From the NCBI RefSeq assembly GCF_007990225.1, contig NZ_BJWF01000001.1:207956-271955 (forward strand): a stretch of 64,000 nt of DNA. The letters are read 5' to 3'. The translations under genes and the position numbers were made by a program. How positions within the stretch are numbered: the first letter of the stretch is position 1; the number at the start of each line of letters is the position of its first letter. Source of the DNA: Enterococcus villorum (GTDB lineage: Bacteria; Bacillota; Bacilli; Lactobacillales; Enterococcaceae). The notes below the pieces were generated by a model. That model saw only the letters and a program-made list of their open reading frames with translations, did not search any database and was not told where the DNA came from. Positions 49,001 through 58,209 of the stretch are shown piece by piece.

Positions 49001-49505
49001 GCATACCTCGTCCACCGCCACCTAGAGCAGCTTTGATCATAATCGGATAACCATAACGTTCAGCAAATGAAAGGACATCCTCTACCTTTTCGACAGGGCC
49101 ATCTGTTCCTGGAATAGAAGCAATGCCTGCTTCAATTGCAGCGGCTTTGGCTTTAATTTTATCTCCAAAAATATCTAAATGATGTAAGTTTGGTCCTACA
49201 AAAGTGATACCTGCTTCTTGACATCGTTTTGCGAAACTTAGATTTTCGGATAACAATCCATATCCTGGATGAATCGCGTCTGCCCCACACGATTTTGCAA
49301 TAGAGATGATTCCTTCAATATCCAAGTAAGCATCAATCGGTTTTTTTCCTTCTCCAATTAAGTAAGCTTCATCCGCTTTAAAACGGTGTACCGAATACTC
49401 ATCTTCTTTTGCGTAGATACCTACAGTTTTAATTCCTAATTCTGTACATGCCCGAAAGACACGTACGGCAATCTCTCCTCTGTTAGCAACTAAAACTTTT
49501 TCCAT
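46077..49505 (-). CDS. pyc: Pyruvate carboxylase
   Basis: 1,142 residues, full-length single-chain enzyme. Makes oxaloacetate from pyruvate and bicarbonate with ATP. Domains in order: biotin carboxylase (1-455; ALGGGGRGMRVA ATP loop, IEVNPRVQVEHTITE). Then carboxyltransferase (about 530-980; LLTDTTFRDAHQSLLATRVRTKD, with the AIKDMAGLLKP and HLHTHDTSGN metal site). Last, the C-terminal biotin carrier with the biotinylated Lys in ITEAMKMETAIEA. It follows ftsW by 20 bases on the same strand. Confidence 0.98.
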   Translation of the reverse strand: MEKVLVANRGEIAVRVFRACTELGIKTVGIYAKEDEYSVHRFKADEAYLIGEGKKPIDAYLDIEGIISIAKSCGADAIHPGYGLLSENLSFAKRCQEAGITFVGPNLHHLDIFGDKIKAKAAAIEAGIASIPGTDGPVEKVEDVLSFAERYGYPIMIKAALGGGGRGMRVAQDEKSAREGYERAKSEAKAAFGSDEVYVEKYIANPKHIEVQILGDTHGNVIHLFERDCSVQRRHQKVVEVAPCVSMSNEQRERICEAAVQLMKHVGYVNAGTVEFLVEGNDFYFIEVNPRVQVEHTITEMITDVDIVTTQLLIAQGKDLHKEIGLPQQADIQLNGSAIQCRITTEDPLNNFLPDTGKIDTYRSPGGFGVRLDVGNAYAGYVVTPYFDSLLVKVCTHAADFETAIQKMARCLKEFRIRGVKTNIPFMLNVISHPEFQSGHAKTTFIDNTKELFEFPRLRDRGNKTMKYIGEITVNGFPGIENREKPYYDSPRLPKNLMKRTDYLTAKNVLDTDGADGVVRWIKSQENLLLTDTTFRDAHQSLLATRVRTKDFKGIAQLTGEGLPELFSSEMWGGATFDVAYRFLNEDPWQRLRKIRSLMPNTLLQMLFRGSNAVGYSNYPDNVLVEFVKESAAQGIDVFRIFDSLNWLPQMEKSIQAVRDTGKIAEAAICYTGDINDPSRAKYNVQYYKEMAKELEQLGAHIIAIKDMAGLLKPQAAYRLISELKETTELPIHLHTHDTSGNGIITYSAATKAGVDIVDVAMSAMSGNTSQPSMSSLYYALVNGPRLPEINIQNAQQLNHYWEDVSMYYKPFENGLNAPETEVYMHEMPGGQYSNLQQQAKAVGLGNKWDEIKQMYHTVNLMFGDIVKVTPSSKVVGDMALFMVQNDLTEEDIYEKGETLSFPESVITFFQGELGQPVGGFPEKLQKIILKGRPAITQRPGSLAEPIDFVQVKAELAEKIGYEPKREEVLSYLMYPQVFLDYQKAYNQFGEVTLLDTPTFFQGIRLGETVNVQIEKGKILIIRLDEIGEPDIEGNRVLFFNLNGQRREITVKDHSIISTVQTRIKAEPTNREQIGATMSGSVLDVLVKKGDLVKKGDTLMITEAMKMETAIEARFDGEVAHVYVANGDAIASGDLLIEVTEK

Positions 49506-49525
49506 CGAACCACTCCTACATCTTT

Positions 49526-50692
49526 TTAGTATAAACCTAAACTTTTTCGTTTTTCATCTGCACTGATATTTAATACAAACCCCACACAGATGGACAACAT
49601 CAATAGACTCGAGCCACCTTGACTCAAAAACGGAAACGTAATCCCCGTCAAAGGAATCACACCAGTAATCCCTCCAAGATTAATAAATATTTGGATCAAA
49701 AACATAGCGCCAATTCCAATACATAATAACGAATTGAAAGGATCTTTTGAGCGAATACCTACTAAAAAGATACGAACAATCATAAAAAATAGTAAGGCAA
49801 GGATTAAAATCCCCATAATTACGCCTAACTCTTCTACAACGATAGCATAAATAAAATCTGTTTGTGCTTCTTGTAAAAAACCTTTTTTCTGGATGCTGTT
49901 TCCTAGTCCTCTCCCAAAAAGACCACCATTAAACATTGCATAGTAGCCATTCACCAGTTGATGACCTTTATTTAATTCATCTGAAAAAGGATTTTGAAAA
50001 ATGGCGAACCGATTATAAACATATTGTAAACGTCCAGGAAAAATTTTCCCGTGGGTGATATTGATCAGCCAAATAGCAAAGATACTTAGACCGACACCAC
50101 CAAAACCCACAATCAACGTATAAATATAATTGATGCCACTTGCTAAGAGCAAGACTAAAATAATCAAAAAAATAACCGTTGCGTTCCCAAAGTCAGGTAA
50201 GATTGCTACTAATGCCGTTAGTGCCAACACAAGTAACATTGGTCTTTTGACTGTCGCAACAAAATCTGTTTGGACACTTTTTTGTCTTTTAGATAAGGTC
50301 AAAGCTAAGTACCAAACCACAATAATTTTTAAGTATTCAGCTGGCTGAAGGGAGAAACCGCCAATATCCAGCCAACCTTTCGCTCCGTTTCTTTCTTCTC
50401 CAAAAAATAAAACAATTAAAAGTAAAATGGTCAGGACAGCGATCGCTGCCATGATTAATCGTTGATTTTTCAGTACTTCAATTTTCATTTTATAAAGAAG
50501 CCCAATTGCTACTAAGCTGATGCCCCAAAATAAACTTTGATTAAAAAAAGAGGCAGATGGGTTACTTCCATTTTCTAGTAATAAATATGATGATGAACTA
50601 TAAACCATAATTAATCCCAGAATACACAAAATCAAATATGGGATAAAAATACTATAGTTTAATAAATGCCTTTTTTTTACTTTCTTAGGCAA
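49526..50692 (-). CDS. ftsW: FtsW/RodA/SpoVE family peptidoglycan polymerase
   Basis: 388 residues with about ten membrane segments. Family signatures: GAKGWLDIGGFSLQPAEYLKI, the essential Asp in LPDFGNATVIF and the C-terminal PLTGITFPFLSQGGSSLLML. The SEDS family polymerises lipid II at the septum (FtsW) or side wall (RodA). The FtsW assignment rests on context (ylaN-ftsW-pyc) and the SEDS signature. It starts 2 bases after the ylaN stop, so the two form an operon. Confidence 0.92.
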   Translation of the reverse strand: MPKKVKKRHLLNYSIFIPYLILCILGLIMVYSSSSYLLLENGSNPSASFFNQSLFWGISLVAIGLLYKMKIEVLKNQRLIMAAIAVLTILLLIVLFFGEERNGAKGWLDIGGFSLQPAEYLKIIVVWYLALTLSKRQKSVQTDFVATVKRPMLLVLALTALVAILPDFGNATVIFLIILVLLLASGINYIYTLIVGFGGVGLSIFAIWLINITHGKIFPGRLQYVYNRFAIFQNPFSDELNKGHQLVNGYYAMFNGGLFGRGLGNSIQKKGFLQEAQTDFIYAIVVEELGVIMGILILALLFFMIVRIFLVGIRSKDPFNSLLCIGIGAMFLIQIFINLGGITGVIPLTGITFPFLSQGGSSLLMLSICVGFVLNISADEKRKSLGLY

Positions 50693-50694
50693 GT

Positions 50695-50997
50695 TTATTC
50701 CTCCTTGCCGATTTCTTTTTTATCATAATTTTCTTGATAAACCTCACTATATAAACGGTTCAGTTCACGCTCTAATTCACTCAGCAGTAACTGTCCTTTT
50801 GACTTGTCGATTATTCCCACACGAATGGCAAATCCAACCTGTTGTGAGAAGCCATACATTTGTGTATCGACGACTTCTTCAAACGCCTTACATTGTGAGA
50901 TACACAAACTATTTTTTTGATTTTTAATCAAGCGTTTGATTCGTTCTGCTTCATCTTTAAGCACTTGAACTGCCACTTCATTTGACAGAGAATCCAT
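50695..50997 (-). CDS. ylaN: YlaN family protein (DUF1507)
   Basis: 100 residues. The core is AVQVLKDEAERIKRLIKNQKNSLCISQCKAFEEVVDTQMYGFSQQV, typical of YlaN, a small helical protein. In Staphylococcus aureus YlaN binds iron and affects Fur repression; this is not shown for enterococci. First gene of a ylaN-ftsW-(pyc) cluster. Confidence 0.92.
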   Translation of the reverse strand: MDSLSNEVAVQVLKDEAERIKRLIKNQKNSLCISQCKAFEEVVDTQMYGFSQQVGFAIRVGIIDKSKGQLLLSELERELNRLYSEVYQENYDKKEIGKEE

Positions 50998-51154
50998 CTA
51001 CGCCTACCCCCATTCTAAGTTTATTAATTATAACATACTTAAAATTATAACGGGGAAAATTCCCAGTTTTCTCCCGTGGATTTTCCTATTTTTTTATTTA
51101 TTTGAATATCAATTATTCTTAACAAAAATATTGGCTGTACTCTCAGATAGTGGT

Positions 51155-52909
51155 TCATTCATTCGAATGAATAATCCCTAAAAAGGACTCGCCATATTTA
51201 TCAAGTTTACTTTGCCCTACGCCTTTTATCTGCAATAAAGAAAGACGATCTTTGGGACGTTTTTGACTCATTTCTTTTAAGGTAGCATCCGAAAAAACAA
51301 CATACGGGGGCACACCTGCTGCAGAAGCTAAATCGGTTCGTAATTCCCGTAATGCTTCAAATAATGTATCTGTTTTTTCATCAGAAAGTTGTTGCACTTT
51401 TTTTGTTTCTTTCTTGAACACTTTTTGTTTTCCTTTTAACACCTCAATGCCAAGTTCAGTGATTTTTAACGTAGGATACTCACCGTTCATAGAGAATAAG
51501 TAACCGCCGGAAATAAGGTATTCGATTAACTGTAAAATATCTTTTTGAGCCCATTTTTTTAATAAACCATACGTAGATAACTTTTCAAATCCCCACATTT
51601 TCACTTTCTGATCTTTTGAACCAGCCAATACCTTCATCAATAATTGTTTCCCATAATTTTCACCCATACGTTTTAAACAAGATAAAACCATTTGCGTTTC
51701 CGTCGTTACATCCACTAGCTCACGATCATCTAAGCAATTACCACATCGATTACAGGGAAGACTATCTTCACCAAAATAAGAAAGAATATATTGTTGCAAG
51801 CATGACTCAATGTAAACATATTCGGTCATTGCTTTTAGTTTTTGATACTCTTTTTGTTTTTGTGATTCTTCGCGCTGTGATTGTTGAATAAAAAATTTTT
51901 GGATCTGAATGTCTTGAGGGGAAAATAATAAAATGGCTTCACTTAAAAGGCCATCCCGTCCCGCACGACCTGCTTCTTGGTAATAGGCCTCTAGTGAACC
52001 AGGAATCTGGTAATGAACAACAAAGCGAATATTGCTTTTGTTGATCCCCATACCAAAAGCGTTGGTCGCAACAAGTAATTCCGTACGATCGTATAAAAAA
52101 TCCTCTTGGACTGCTGTGCGCTGACTTTCACTCATCCCACCGTGGTATCGACCAACATTAAACTTAAATTTTGTTAACAAATGATAGATCCGATCCACTT
52201 CTTTACGCGTTGCAGCATAAATGATGCCTGATTGCTTTTGATTGATTCGAAGATATTCAATTAAATATTGTTCCTTTTTCTGGTCTTTCACTACATGCAA
52301 ACGAAGATTTTCACGTGCAAAACCGGTTTGAATATGATTTTTAAATGGTATTTTTAATTGTTTTTTGATGTCTTCAGCTACATTGACCGTGACTGTTGCC
52401 GTTAAAGCTACAATAACCGGTCGTTGTTCCAAGTCGTTTAGCGTATTTGCCATTTGCAGATAGCTTGGCCGAAAATCATGCCCCCATTGTGAAATACAAT
52501 GAGCTTCGTCAATCGCAATTAGTTGGAGATTCCATCGCTTTAATGATTGAATAAAATCGTTCATAATAAAGCGTTCAGGAGCCACATATAACAATTGAAT
52601 ACGATGCTGATCAAGCAAACGAAACCGTTTTGCTGTTTCATAACTATCTAAAGAACTATTGATAAATGTCGCTGAAATTCCTAATTGGTTTGCGGCATCC
52701 ACCTGATCTTTCATCAAAGAAATCAAAGGTGAAATAACGATCGTTATCCCGTCAAGCATTAGCGCTGGCAATTGGTAACAGATTGATTTCCCGCTGCCAG
52801 TTGGCATAATTCCAAGAACATCTTCACGAGCCAATACTTTTTGGATTATTTCCTTTTGTCCAGGTCGAAATTCTTCGTAACCAAAGTATTCTTTTAATTT
52901 TTCGTTCAT
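51155..52909 (-). CDS. recQ: ATP-dependent DNA helicase RecQ
   Basis: 584 residues from the ATG after GGAGGGATC; an upstream in-frame start at 52954 is rejected. Helicase core: FGYEEFRPGQKEII, Walker A MPTGSGKSICYQLP, DEAHCISQWGHDFRPSY, QEAGRAGRDGL. The RQC zinc cysteines are in CLQQYILSYFGE..CNRCGNC. The HRDC domain is at the C-terminus (LFEALRELRTDLASAAGVPPY, LLQIKGVGQSKLDKYGESFL). It repairs stalled forks and acts in RecF-type recombination. A minus-strand terminator-like stretch lies beyond its end; divergence from typA is not relevant because both run on the same strand. Confidence 0.96.
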   Translation of the reverse strand: MNEKLKEYFGYEEFRPGQKEIIQKVLAREDVLGIMPTGSGKSICYQLPALMLDGITIVISPLISLMKDQVDAANQLGISATFINSSLDSYETAKRFRLLDQHRIQLLYVAPERFIMNDFIQSLKRWNLQLIAIDEAHCISQWGHDFRPSYLQMANTLNDLEQRPVIVALTATVTVNVAEDIKKQLKIPFKNHIQTGFARENLRLHVVKDQKKEQYLIEYLRINQKQSGIIYAATRKEVDRIYHLLTKFKFNVGRYHGGMSESQRTAVQEDFLYDRTELLVATNAFGMGINKSNIRFVVHYQIPGSLEAYYQEAGRAGRDGLLSEAILLFSPQDIQIQKFFIQQSQREESQKQKEYQKLKAMTEYVYIESCLQQYILSYFGEDSLPCNRCGNCLDDRELVDVTTETQMVLSCLKRMGENYGKQLLMKVLAGSKDQKVKMWGFEKLSTYGLLKKWAQKDILQLIEYLISGGYLFSMNGEYPTLKITELGIEVLKGKQKVFKKETKKVQQLSDEKTDTLFEALRELRTDLASAAGVPPYVVFSDATLKEMSQKRPKDRLSLLQIKGVGQSKLDKYGESFLGIIHSNE

Positions 52910-53150
52910 CTGATCCCTCCTTTTTATTTGATTTATACATAACAAGGTAATCATCTATCATTCCCAATTAAAATACGTTAAAACTATTTTACTTCTCAAT
53001 TAGAAGAAGAACAACTCTCTTTTTGTGAAACCAAAGGTGTTTGTGAAACAAAATGCACTCTATTTTAAAACTTCTAAAAAACTTTTAATAAACTTTTAGC
53101 GTTTTTATTGAATTTTTCTTTTACTTTTTCTTAACTTCTCCACAGCAATA

Positions 53151-53183
53151 AAAAAGATCAACTCATCGAATAGATAAGTTGAC
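53151..53183 (-). terminator. Terminator of typA
   Basis: On the minus strand GGTCAACTTATC / GATGAGTTGATC form a stem with a 5-base loop and six T residues, 20 bases past the stop. Confidence 0.85.
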
Positions 53184-53202
53184 CTTTCCAACCATAAGTG
53201 GA

Positions 53203-55032
53203 TTATTTTTTCTTTTTAGAAGCTTTTTCCCGTGCATTTTTGTTCAAGATTTGTTTTCTTAAACGAATACTTTCAGGCGTTACTTCACAGTATTCATCAT
53301 CGTTTAGAAACTCTAAAGACTCTTCTAAAGTTAATTGTTTTGGTTTTTTAATTACTGATGTTTGGTCTTTCGTAGCAGAACGAACATTAGTCATTTGTTT
53401 TGCTTTTGTGATATTGACTGTCAAGTCATTGTCACGACTATTTTCACCAATAATCATTCCTTCATAAACTTCCGTACCAGGTTCAACAAAGACTGTACCA
53501 CGTTCTTCAATACTCATAATGGAATAGGTAGTTGCTTTCCCAGTATCAATAGAAACTAATGCCCCTTGATGACGTCCACCAATTTGTCCTGGAAGCATTG
53601 GTAGATATTGATCAAATGTGTGGTTCATAATTCCATAGCCACGGGTCATTGAAAGGAACTCAGTCGAATAGCCGATCAAGCCACGAGCTGGAGTTAAAAA
53701 TGTCAAACGGATTTGTCCATTACCAGTATGAATCATGTCTTGCATTTCACCTTTACGTAGGCTCAATGACTCAATGACACTTCCCATATACTCTTCAGGA
53801 GTGTCAATTTGTACTCGTTCAAATGGTTCACATTTAACGCCATCAATTTCTTTTTCAATGACTTCAGGACGAGATACTTGTAATTCATATCCTTCACGGC
53901 GCATATTTTCAATCAAAATGGATAAATGAAGTTCGCCACGACCAGAAACAGTCCATGCATCTGGAGAGTTTGTTGGTTCAACACGTAAAGATACATCTGT
54001 CTGTAGTTCCGCCATTAAGCGTTCTTCAATTTTACGTGCTGTGACATATTTTCCTTCACGTCCAGCAAATGGTGAATTGTTCACTAAGAATGTCATTTGC
54101 AAAGTAGGCTCATCAATGTGTAGAATTGGTAATGCCTCTTGATGATCCACAGGAGTCACTGTTTCACCGACGAAAATATCTTCCATCCCTGATACCGCGA
54201 TTAGGTCACCTGCTTTAGCTTCTTCAATCTCTAAGCGTTTTAACCCAAAGAAACCAAATAATTTTGTGATACGGAATTTTTTCACTGATCCATCTAATTT
54301 TAGTAAGGCTACTTGATCCCCTACTTTGATTGATCCACGGAAAACACGACCAATTCCGATACGTCCCACATAATCATTATAATCAAGTAATGATACTTGG
54401 AATTGTAATGGCTCATCACTATTATCTACAGGAGCAGGAATTTTTTCGACAATTGTATCAAAAATTGGTGCCATTGTTGGTTCTTGATCAGCTGGATCAT
54501 CGGATAAACTAGATGTTCCGTTTAACGCTGATGCATAGATCACTGGGAAATCTAATTGATCATCGTCTGCACCTAATTCAATAAATAACTCTAATACTTC
54601 ATCCACAACAAATTCAGGTCGTGCAGATGGTTTGTCGATTTTATTTACTACAACGATTGGTGTAATATGTTGTTCCAAGGCTTTTTTCAATACAAAACGT
54701 GTTTGTGGCATGGTTCCTTCGTATGCATCTACGACTAAAACGACACCATCCACCATTTTCATGATACGTTCCACTTCACCACCGAAGTCTGCGTGTCCTG
54801 GGGTATCCATAATATTTACACGAATCCCTTTATAGTCAACTGCTGTATTTTTTGCTAAAATCGTGATTCCACGTTCTTTTTCTAGGGCATTTGAATCCAT
54901 CGCACGTTCTTGTAATTGTGTGTGTGCGTCTAACGTATCTGATTGTTTCAATAATTCATCAACCAATGTGGTTTTTCCGTGGTCAACGTGGGCGATAATC
55001 GCTACGTTGCGGATATCATTTCTATAGTTCAA
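53203..55032 (-). CDS. typA: Translational GTPase TypA/BipA
   Basis: 609 residues, full length. Ribosome-binding elongation-factor-like GTPase. G1 AHVDHGKTTLVDEL, switch I with KERGITILAKNTAV, G3 DTPGHADFGGEVER, G4 VNKIDK, followed by EF-G-like domains and the BipA-specific C-terminus (RGLIGYSTEFLSMTRGYGIMNH, NARE). The ribosome site GGAG lies before the ATG. Used for stress and cold adaptation in other species. Confidence 0.97.
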   Translation of the reverse strand: MNYRNDIRNVAIIAHVDHGKTTLVDELLKQSDTLDAHTQLQERAMDSNALEKERGITILAKNTAVDYKGIRVNIMDTPGHADFGGEVERIMKMVDGVVLVVDAYEGTMPQTRFVLKKALEQHITPIVVVNKIDKPSARPEFVVDEVLELFIELGADDDQLDFPVIYASALNGTSSLSDDPADQEPTMAPIFDTIVEKIPAPVDNSDEPLQFQVSLLDYNDYVGRIGIGRVFRGSIKVGDQVALLKLDGSVKKFRITKLFGFFGLKRLEIEEAKAGDLIAVSGMEDIFVGETVTPVDHQEALPILHIDEPTLQMTFLVNNSPFAGREGKYVTARKIEERLMAELQTDVSLRVEPTNSPDAWTVSGRGELHLSILIENMRREGYELQVSRPEVIEKEIDGVKCEPFERVQIDTPEEYMGSVIESLSLRKGEMQDMIHTGNGQIRLTFLTPARGLIGYSTEFLSMTRGYGIMNHTFDQYLPMLPGQIGGRHQGALVSIDTGKATTYSIMSIEERGTVFVEPGTEVYEGMIIGENSRDNDLTVNITKAKQMTNVRSATKDQTSVIKKPKQLTLEESLEFLNDDEYCEVTPESIRLRKQILNKNAREKASKKKK

Positions 55033-55187
55033 TGTAACTAACTCCTTCTCGGTCCTTTATGACAGTGCAATTTTACTCGACTGTTTATTATAGCAGATTT
55101 TTTTCATGAAATATAGTGAAATGTTTTCATTTTTTCGAGAAAATTAATAAACTTCACTAAATCCTACTTAAATGTCAAGTTTTTACA

Positions 55188-55967
55188 TTATTTTTGTGGT
55201 TGATCAAGGAGTTCACGGATTTCTTTATACGCTTGCGGAGTTGCTCCAAGGTAATATTCTCGCCCTTTAAATTTTAGTTTTTCTCCTGAAATCCCACTAT
55301 ATTTCATACCTAATTCGTCTAGTAAAACATTCCCCGCAGCATAGTCCCATGGGCTTAGATTGCCGATATAGCCAATATGAGATCCTTTCAAGAGCGCAAT
55401 CATTTCTAATCCAGCACAGCCATAAATTCGAACACCTAGACTTTTTTCACCAATCGTTCGGATATTCCAGCGATTATACCCCAAAAGATAGCCATTTACA
55501 CCAAGAAGACCATTAGCCAAACGAAGGTTTTGAGGTTTGGGTAGTGGTTGTTCATCCATATAAACGCCTAGACCCTTTCCACCCCAATAAAGAACTTCTT
55601 TCATTACATCATAAATAAATCCAAGTTGCCCCACACCATTTTCATAAACACCAATCATGATACAGAAATTTTCTTGTTCAAGCACAAAATTTAATGTGCC
55701 ATCAATCGGGTCAATCACAAAAACTTGACCATCTAAATTTTCTAATTCATTATATCCCTCTTCTTCGGCTAAGATTTTTGCTTCAGGATTATATATATGA
55801 ACTTGATCAATTAAAAACGACTGAATTTCACGATCCATATTCGTTACAAGATCTTTTCGATTCGTTTTTTCATCAATTGTCAGTTTTTTTGTTGACGCCT
55901 CATGAATCATTCCAGCTGCCTCACGTAGCCAAACTTTGATTTGATTAATCAGCTCACGTTTTTCCAT
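55188..55967 (-). CDS. Inositol monophosphatase family protein
   Basis: 259 residues from the ATG after GGGTGAG (an ATG 12 bases up overlaps the previous gene). Metal-binding motifs of the IMPase fold: RKDLVTNMDREIQ, ILAEEEGYNE, FVIDPIDGTLNFVLEQENF and SPWDYAAGNVLLDELG. SuhB-like; could act on inositol phosphates, NADP or 3'-phosphoadenosine phosphate. It overlaps the end region of the UPF0223 gene and is co-transcribed with it. Confidence 0.93.
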   Translation of the reverse strand: MEKRELINQIKVWLREAAGMIHEASTKKLTIDEKTNRKDLVTNMDREIQSFLIDQVHIYNPEAKILAEEEGYNELENLDGQVFVIDPIDGTLNFVLEQENFCIMIGVYENGVGQLGFIYDVMKEVLYWGGKGLGVYMDEQPLPKPQNLRLANGLLGVNGYLLGYNRWNIRTIGEKSLGVRIYGCAGLEMIALLKGSHIGYIGNLSPWDYAAGNVLLDELGMKYSGISGEKLKFKGREYYLGATPQAYKEIRELLDQPQK

Positions 55968-55971
55968 GTTC

Positions 55972-56247
55972 TCACCCATTCATTTTCAAAATTTTTTTAG
56001 GATTCTTCTTTGCTTCTTGAACCGTCCGATACAATGAATAACCTGAAACTTTTTCAAATTCTCTTCCTAAACGTTTTTCTTCGCCAATGGATTTAATCAC
56101 CGTTTTAAATGCTTGGTAAGTTTTCAAAAATTTTGCATTATCAATGCCTTTTTCATTGGCTGTTTCTAAATCTTCCCACATTTTCATGACAATCACCATC
56201 TCTTGTGTGGTCCAATCTAAATCAAGTGGGTATTGGTAATCTTGCAT
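55972..56247 (-). CDS. UPF0223 family protein
   Basis: 91 residues. It starts MQDYQYPLDLDWTTQEMVIV and contains the helical core FLKTYQAFKTVIKSIGEEKRLGREFEKVSGYSLYRTVQEA, as in the UPF0223 family (YktA-like, function unknown). GGAGAAGAG precedes the ATG. A decayed duplicate of this ribosome site and first codons is present at 58210-58256. Confidence 0.93.
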   Translation of the reverse strand: MQDYQYPLDLDWTTQEMVIVMKMWEDLETANEKGIDNAKFLKTYQAFKTVIKSIGEEKRLGREFEKVSGYSLYRTVQEAKKNPKKILKMNG

Positions 56248-56383
56248 AATCTCTTCTCCTATTCATGTAGTCAAACTCAGTTTATCATAGGAGGAGGTGC
56301 TTCACCAAATAGATTTGATTATTTTTATCGTCATAATATAATTATGGTCAACTTAATTGAAGTAAGAAATTTCTAAAAGAAAT

Positions 56384-56415
56384 AAAAAAGGTCAAGACAA
56401 CATTTTGCCCTAACC
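56384..56415 (-). terminator. Terminator after the first HTH-module gene
   Basis: On the minus strand GGTTAGGGCAA pairs with TTGTCTTGACC (three G-U pairs) around an AATG loop, followed by TTTTTT. It lies just past the stop at 56423. Confidence 0.75.
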
Positions 56416-56422
56416 ATAGTGA

Positions 56423-57889
56423 CTATCTATAAAGGAATAATTGATCTACTCTTCTTTTTATCGCACGGTTCACCCAAGCTAGGATCTCATTGACACTGTT
56501 TTTTTGATTTTGGGTGTTCGTTTGTTCTATATTAGTATGAATTGCTGTTTGTATAACTTCTTTCATTGTTTTTGGTCCATCTGGCTGACTTAATGGTTCA
56601 CTTAAAGAATAGCTTGTTGATGGGCGACTTGTTTCTGCTAGTTCTGGTGTTTTGGCTTTTGATGATCGCTCTTCTAATGATTTTGGCCAATCTGAATCAT
56701 TTAGTGCTTTACTTACAAGGTAATTAGTTGAATTTGCCGGCTCTTCCATTGTATTAGTATACGTTTTGAGTTTGTCACAGTTTAGTTTATATTCTTTATC
56801 GTATTTACTATATTGTGGAAAGGTAAATTTCTTTAATTGGTATTCATTATCATACACGTTGTCTTTAAAAAACATTCTTTCTAATTTCTTTAACTCGGGA
56901 ATTTTTTCTACCCACTTCCGAAAGGTACTTCCCTTTATACCATTTTTTTCAGTAAATTTTAAACAACTATTTACTTTCTTTTCACATATCTCTTGTGCAT
57001 ATTTCATAAGCAACTCTTTTATTTCATCTTTGGAGCGTATAGTATACTTTCCTCTTTTTAACGCATAACTCACCTGATTTGATATTCTCTTTTGATTTTG
57101 TGTGATCGGTTGTTCCATAGTTGTCTCATCTATTATCTCGCTATTTATATTAGACAAATCTGTTTGGTCGTTTATATCAGGTCCTAATAAATACAACATT
57201 TCATTTAGTTCTTGGATGTCTATTGTTTTGTACTCTTCGTTTACTCCTGAATTTTCGGCTATTTGTGTTACTTCTTCTATTATTCTTTGACAATCTAATT
57301 GACTTAAATCTTCACTTAAATATGTGCTTGTTGATGGGCGACTTGTTTTTGCTAGCTCTGGCGTTTTAGCTCTTGGTAGTAGTTCTTCACTTAGAGGGCG
57401 ATTAGTGGGAACGTTCTCTAAACCACTTGCTAGTTCTCCCATTGTATCGGTATACGTCTTGTGTTTTTCATAGATTTTTTTTTCTAACCTTATTATCTTT
57501 GGGTATTCTTTTATCCAGAGACAAAAGGACTTGTATGGAAGATCATTTTTTACACAAAAATCAGAACGATTACTGCACTCCCCTTCCATTCTCCATTGCT
57601 CGTATAAGTTAACACACTTTATTTTATATGCATCATCGTATCTTTTACCGTCCCTTATGTAGTCGAAATACTTTTTTTCTAATTCTCTTATCTCTGGAGC
57701 ATCTTTTATCCAATACGTCAAGGTACTTTCCCGCACACCATTTTCTTTACTAAATTTTTTGCGACTACTTATTTTCATTTCACGTATCTCATGCGCATAT
57801 TTCATAAGCAATTCTTTTCTCTCTGCTTTAGATCGAATGGTATATTTTCCTCTTTTTAACGCTGGATTTACTTCATTTGGGTTATCCAT
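56423..57889 (-). CDS. Multi-module HTH-repeat protein, copy 1 (accessory family)
   Basis: 488 residues; AAAGGAGACC precedes the ATG. No named family recognised. Module A (about 8-72: ALKRGKYTIRSKAERKELLM, ENGVRESTLTYWIKDAPEIRELEKK) and module B (about 83-143: YDDAYKIKCVNLYEQW, NDLPYKSFCLWIKEYPKIIRLEKK) have a helix-turn-helix pattern like transposase-associated HTH domains. After a linker (YTDTMGELASGLEN, then TPELAKTSRPSTS) a second module A (about 281-345, YALKRGKYTIRSKDEIKELL) and part of a B-like segment follow. A second linker repeats TPELAETSRPSTS. No DDE catalytic domain, signal peptide or membrane segment is seen. DNA binding is inferred; the role is unknown. Confidence 0.65.
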   Translation of the reverse strand: MDNPNEVNPALKRGKYTIRSKAERKELLMKYAHEIREMKISSRKKFSKENGVRESTLTYWIKDAPEIRELEKKYFDYIRDGKRYDDAYKIKCVNLYEQWRMEGECSNRSDFCVKNDLPYKSFCLWIKEYPKIIRLEKKIYEKHKTYTDTMGELASGLENVPTNRPLSEELLPRAKTPELAKTSRPSTSTYLSEDLSQLDCQRIIEEVTQIAENSGVNEEYKTIDIQELNEMLYLLGPDINDQTDLSNINSEIIDETTMEQPITQNQKRISNQVSYALKRGKYTIRSKDEIKELLMKYAQEICEKKVNSCLKFTEKNGIKGSTFRKWVEKIPELKKLERMFFKDNVYDNEYQLKKFTFPQYSKYDKEYKLNCDKLKTYTNTMEEPANSTNYLVSKALNDSDWPKSLEERSSKAKTPELAETSRPSTSYSLSEPLSQPDGPKTMKEVIQTAIHTNIEQTNTQNQKNSVNEILAWVNRAIKRRVDQLFLYR

Positions 57890-58133
57890 ATACTGGTCTC
57901 CTTTGCCATCAGATTTTTATTGATCAAAATGATCGTTTCCTAAATGAACTTGTCATAATGAATTTTTTATTTTTTTAAATCGTTTGCACTTAATATGTTT
58001 TTTTTATTTAGTGTTTACACTATTTTCATCAAAAAAATTAACAACTTGTCTTAATTGATGAGTATCTTTTACTTTTTTCTCACTCGAAACAAAGGTTATT
58101 TCTTTTGAATTTTTTTATTTTTTTAATCTGTAT
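57890..58133. repeat. Leader repeat, copy 1 (matches 59063-59290)
   Basis: About 240 bases upstream of HTH gene copy 1 match those upstream of copy 2 closely (TTTTTATTGATCAAAATGATC, CAACTTGTCTTAATTGATGAGT, TCACTCGAA-CAAAGG). On the minus strand it keeps the end of a small frame (NSKEITFVSSEKKVKDTHQL to DENSVNTK, stop at 58004-58006) that is fuller in copy 2. Confidence 0.8.
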
Positions 58134-58157
58134 TCTGGTTTTTTTCTTCATATTTTT

Positions 58158-58209
58158 TGTATAGATAAAGCAATTTTTATAAAGCCTTTTCATTTACTAA
58201 TAGAGTGAA
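58158..58209. repeat. Short repeat shared with 60852-60908
   Basis: Roughly 50 bases (TATAGATAAAGCAATTTTTATAAAG then TTTTCATTTACTAATAGA) resemble 60852-60908. On the minus strand both end a reading frame in LVNE-x-x-L-stop. It ends exactly where the UPF0223-like remnant begins. Confidence 0.6.
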
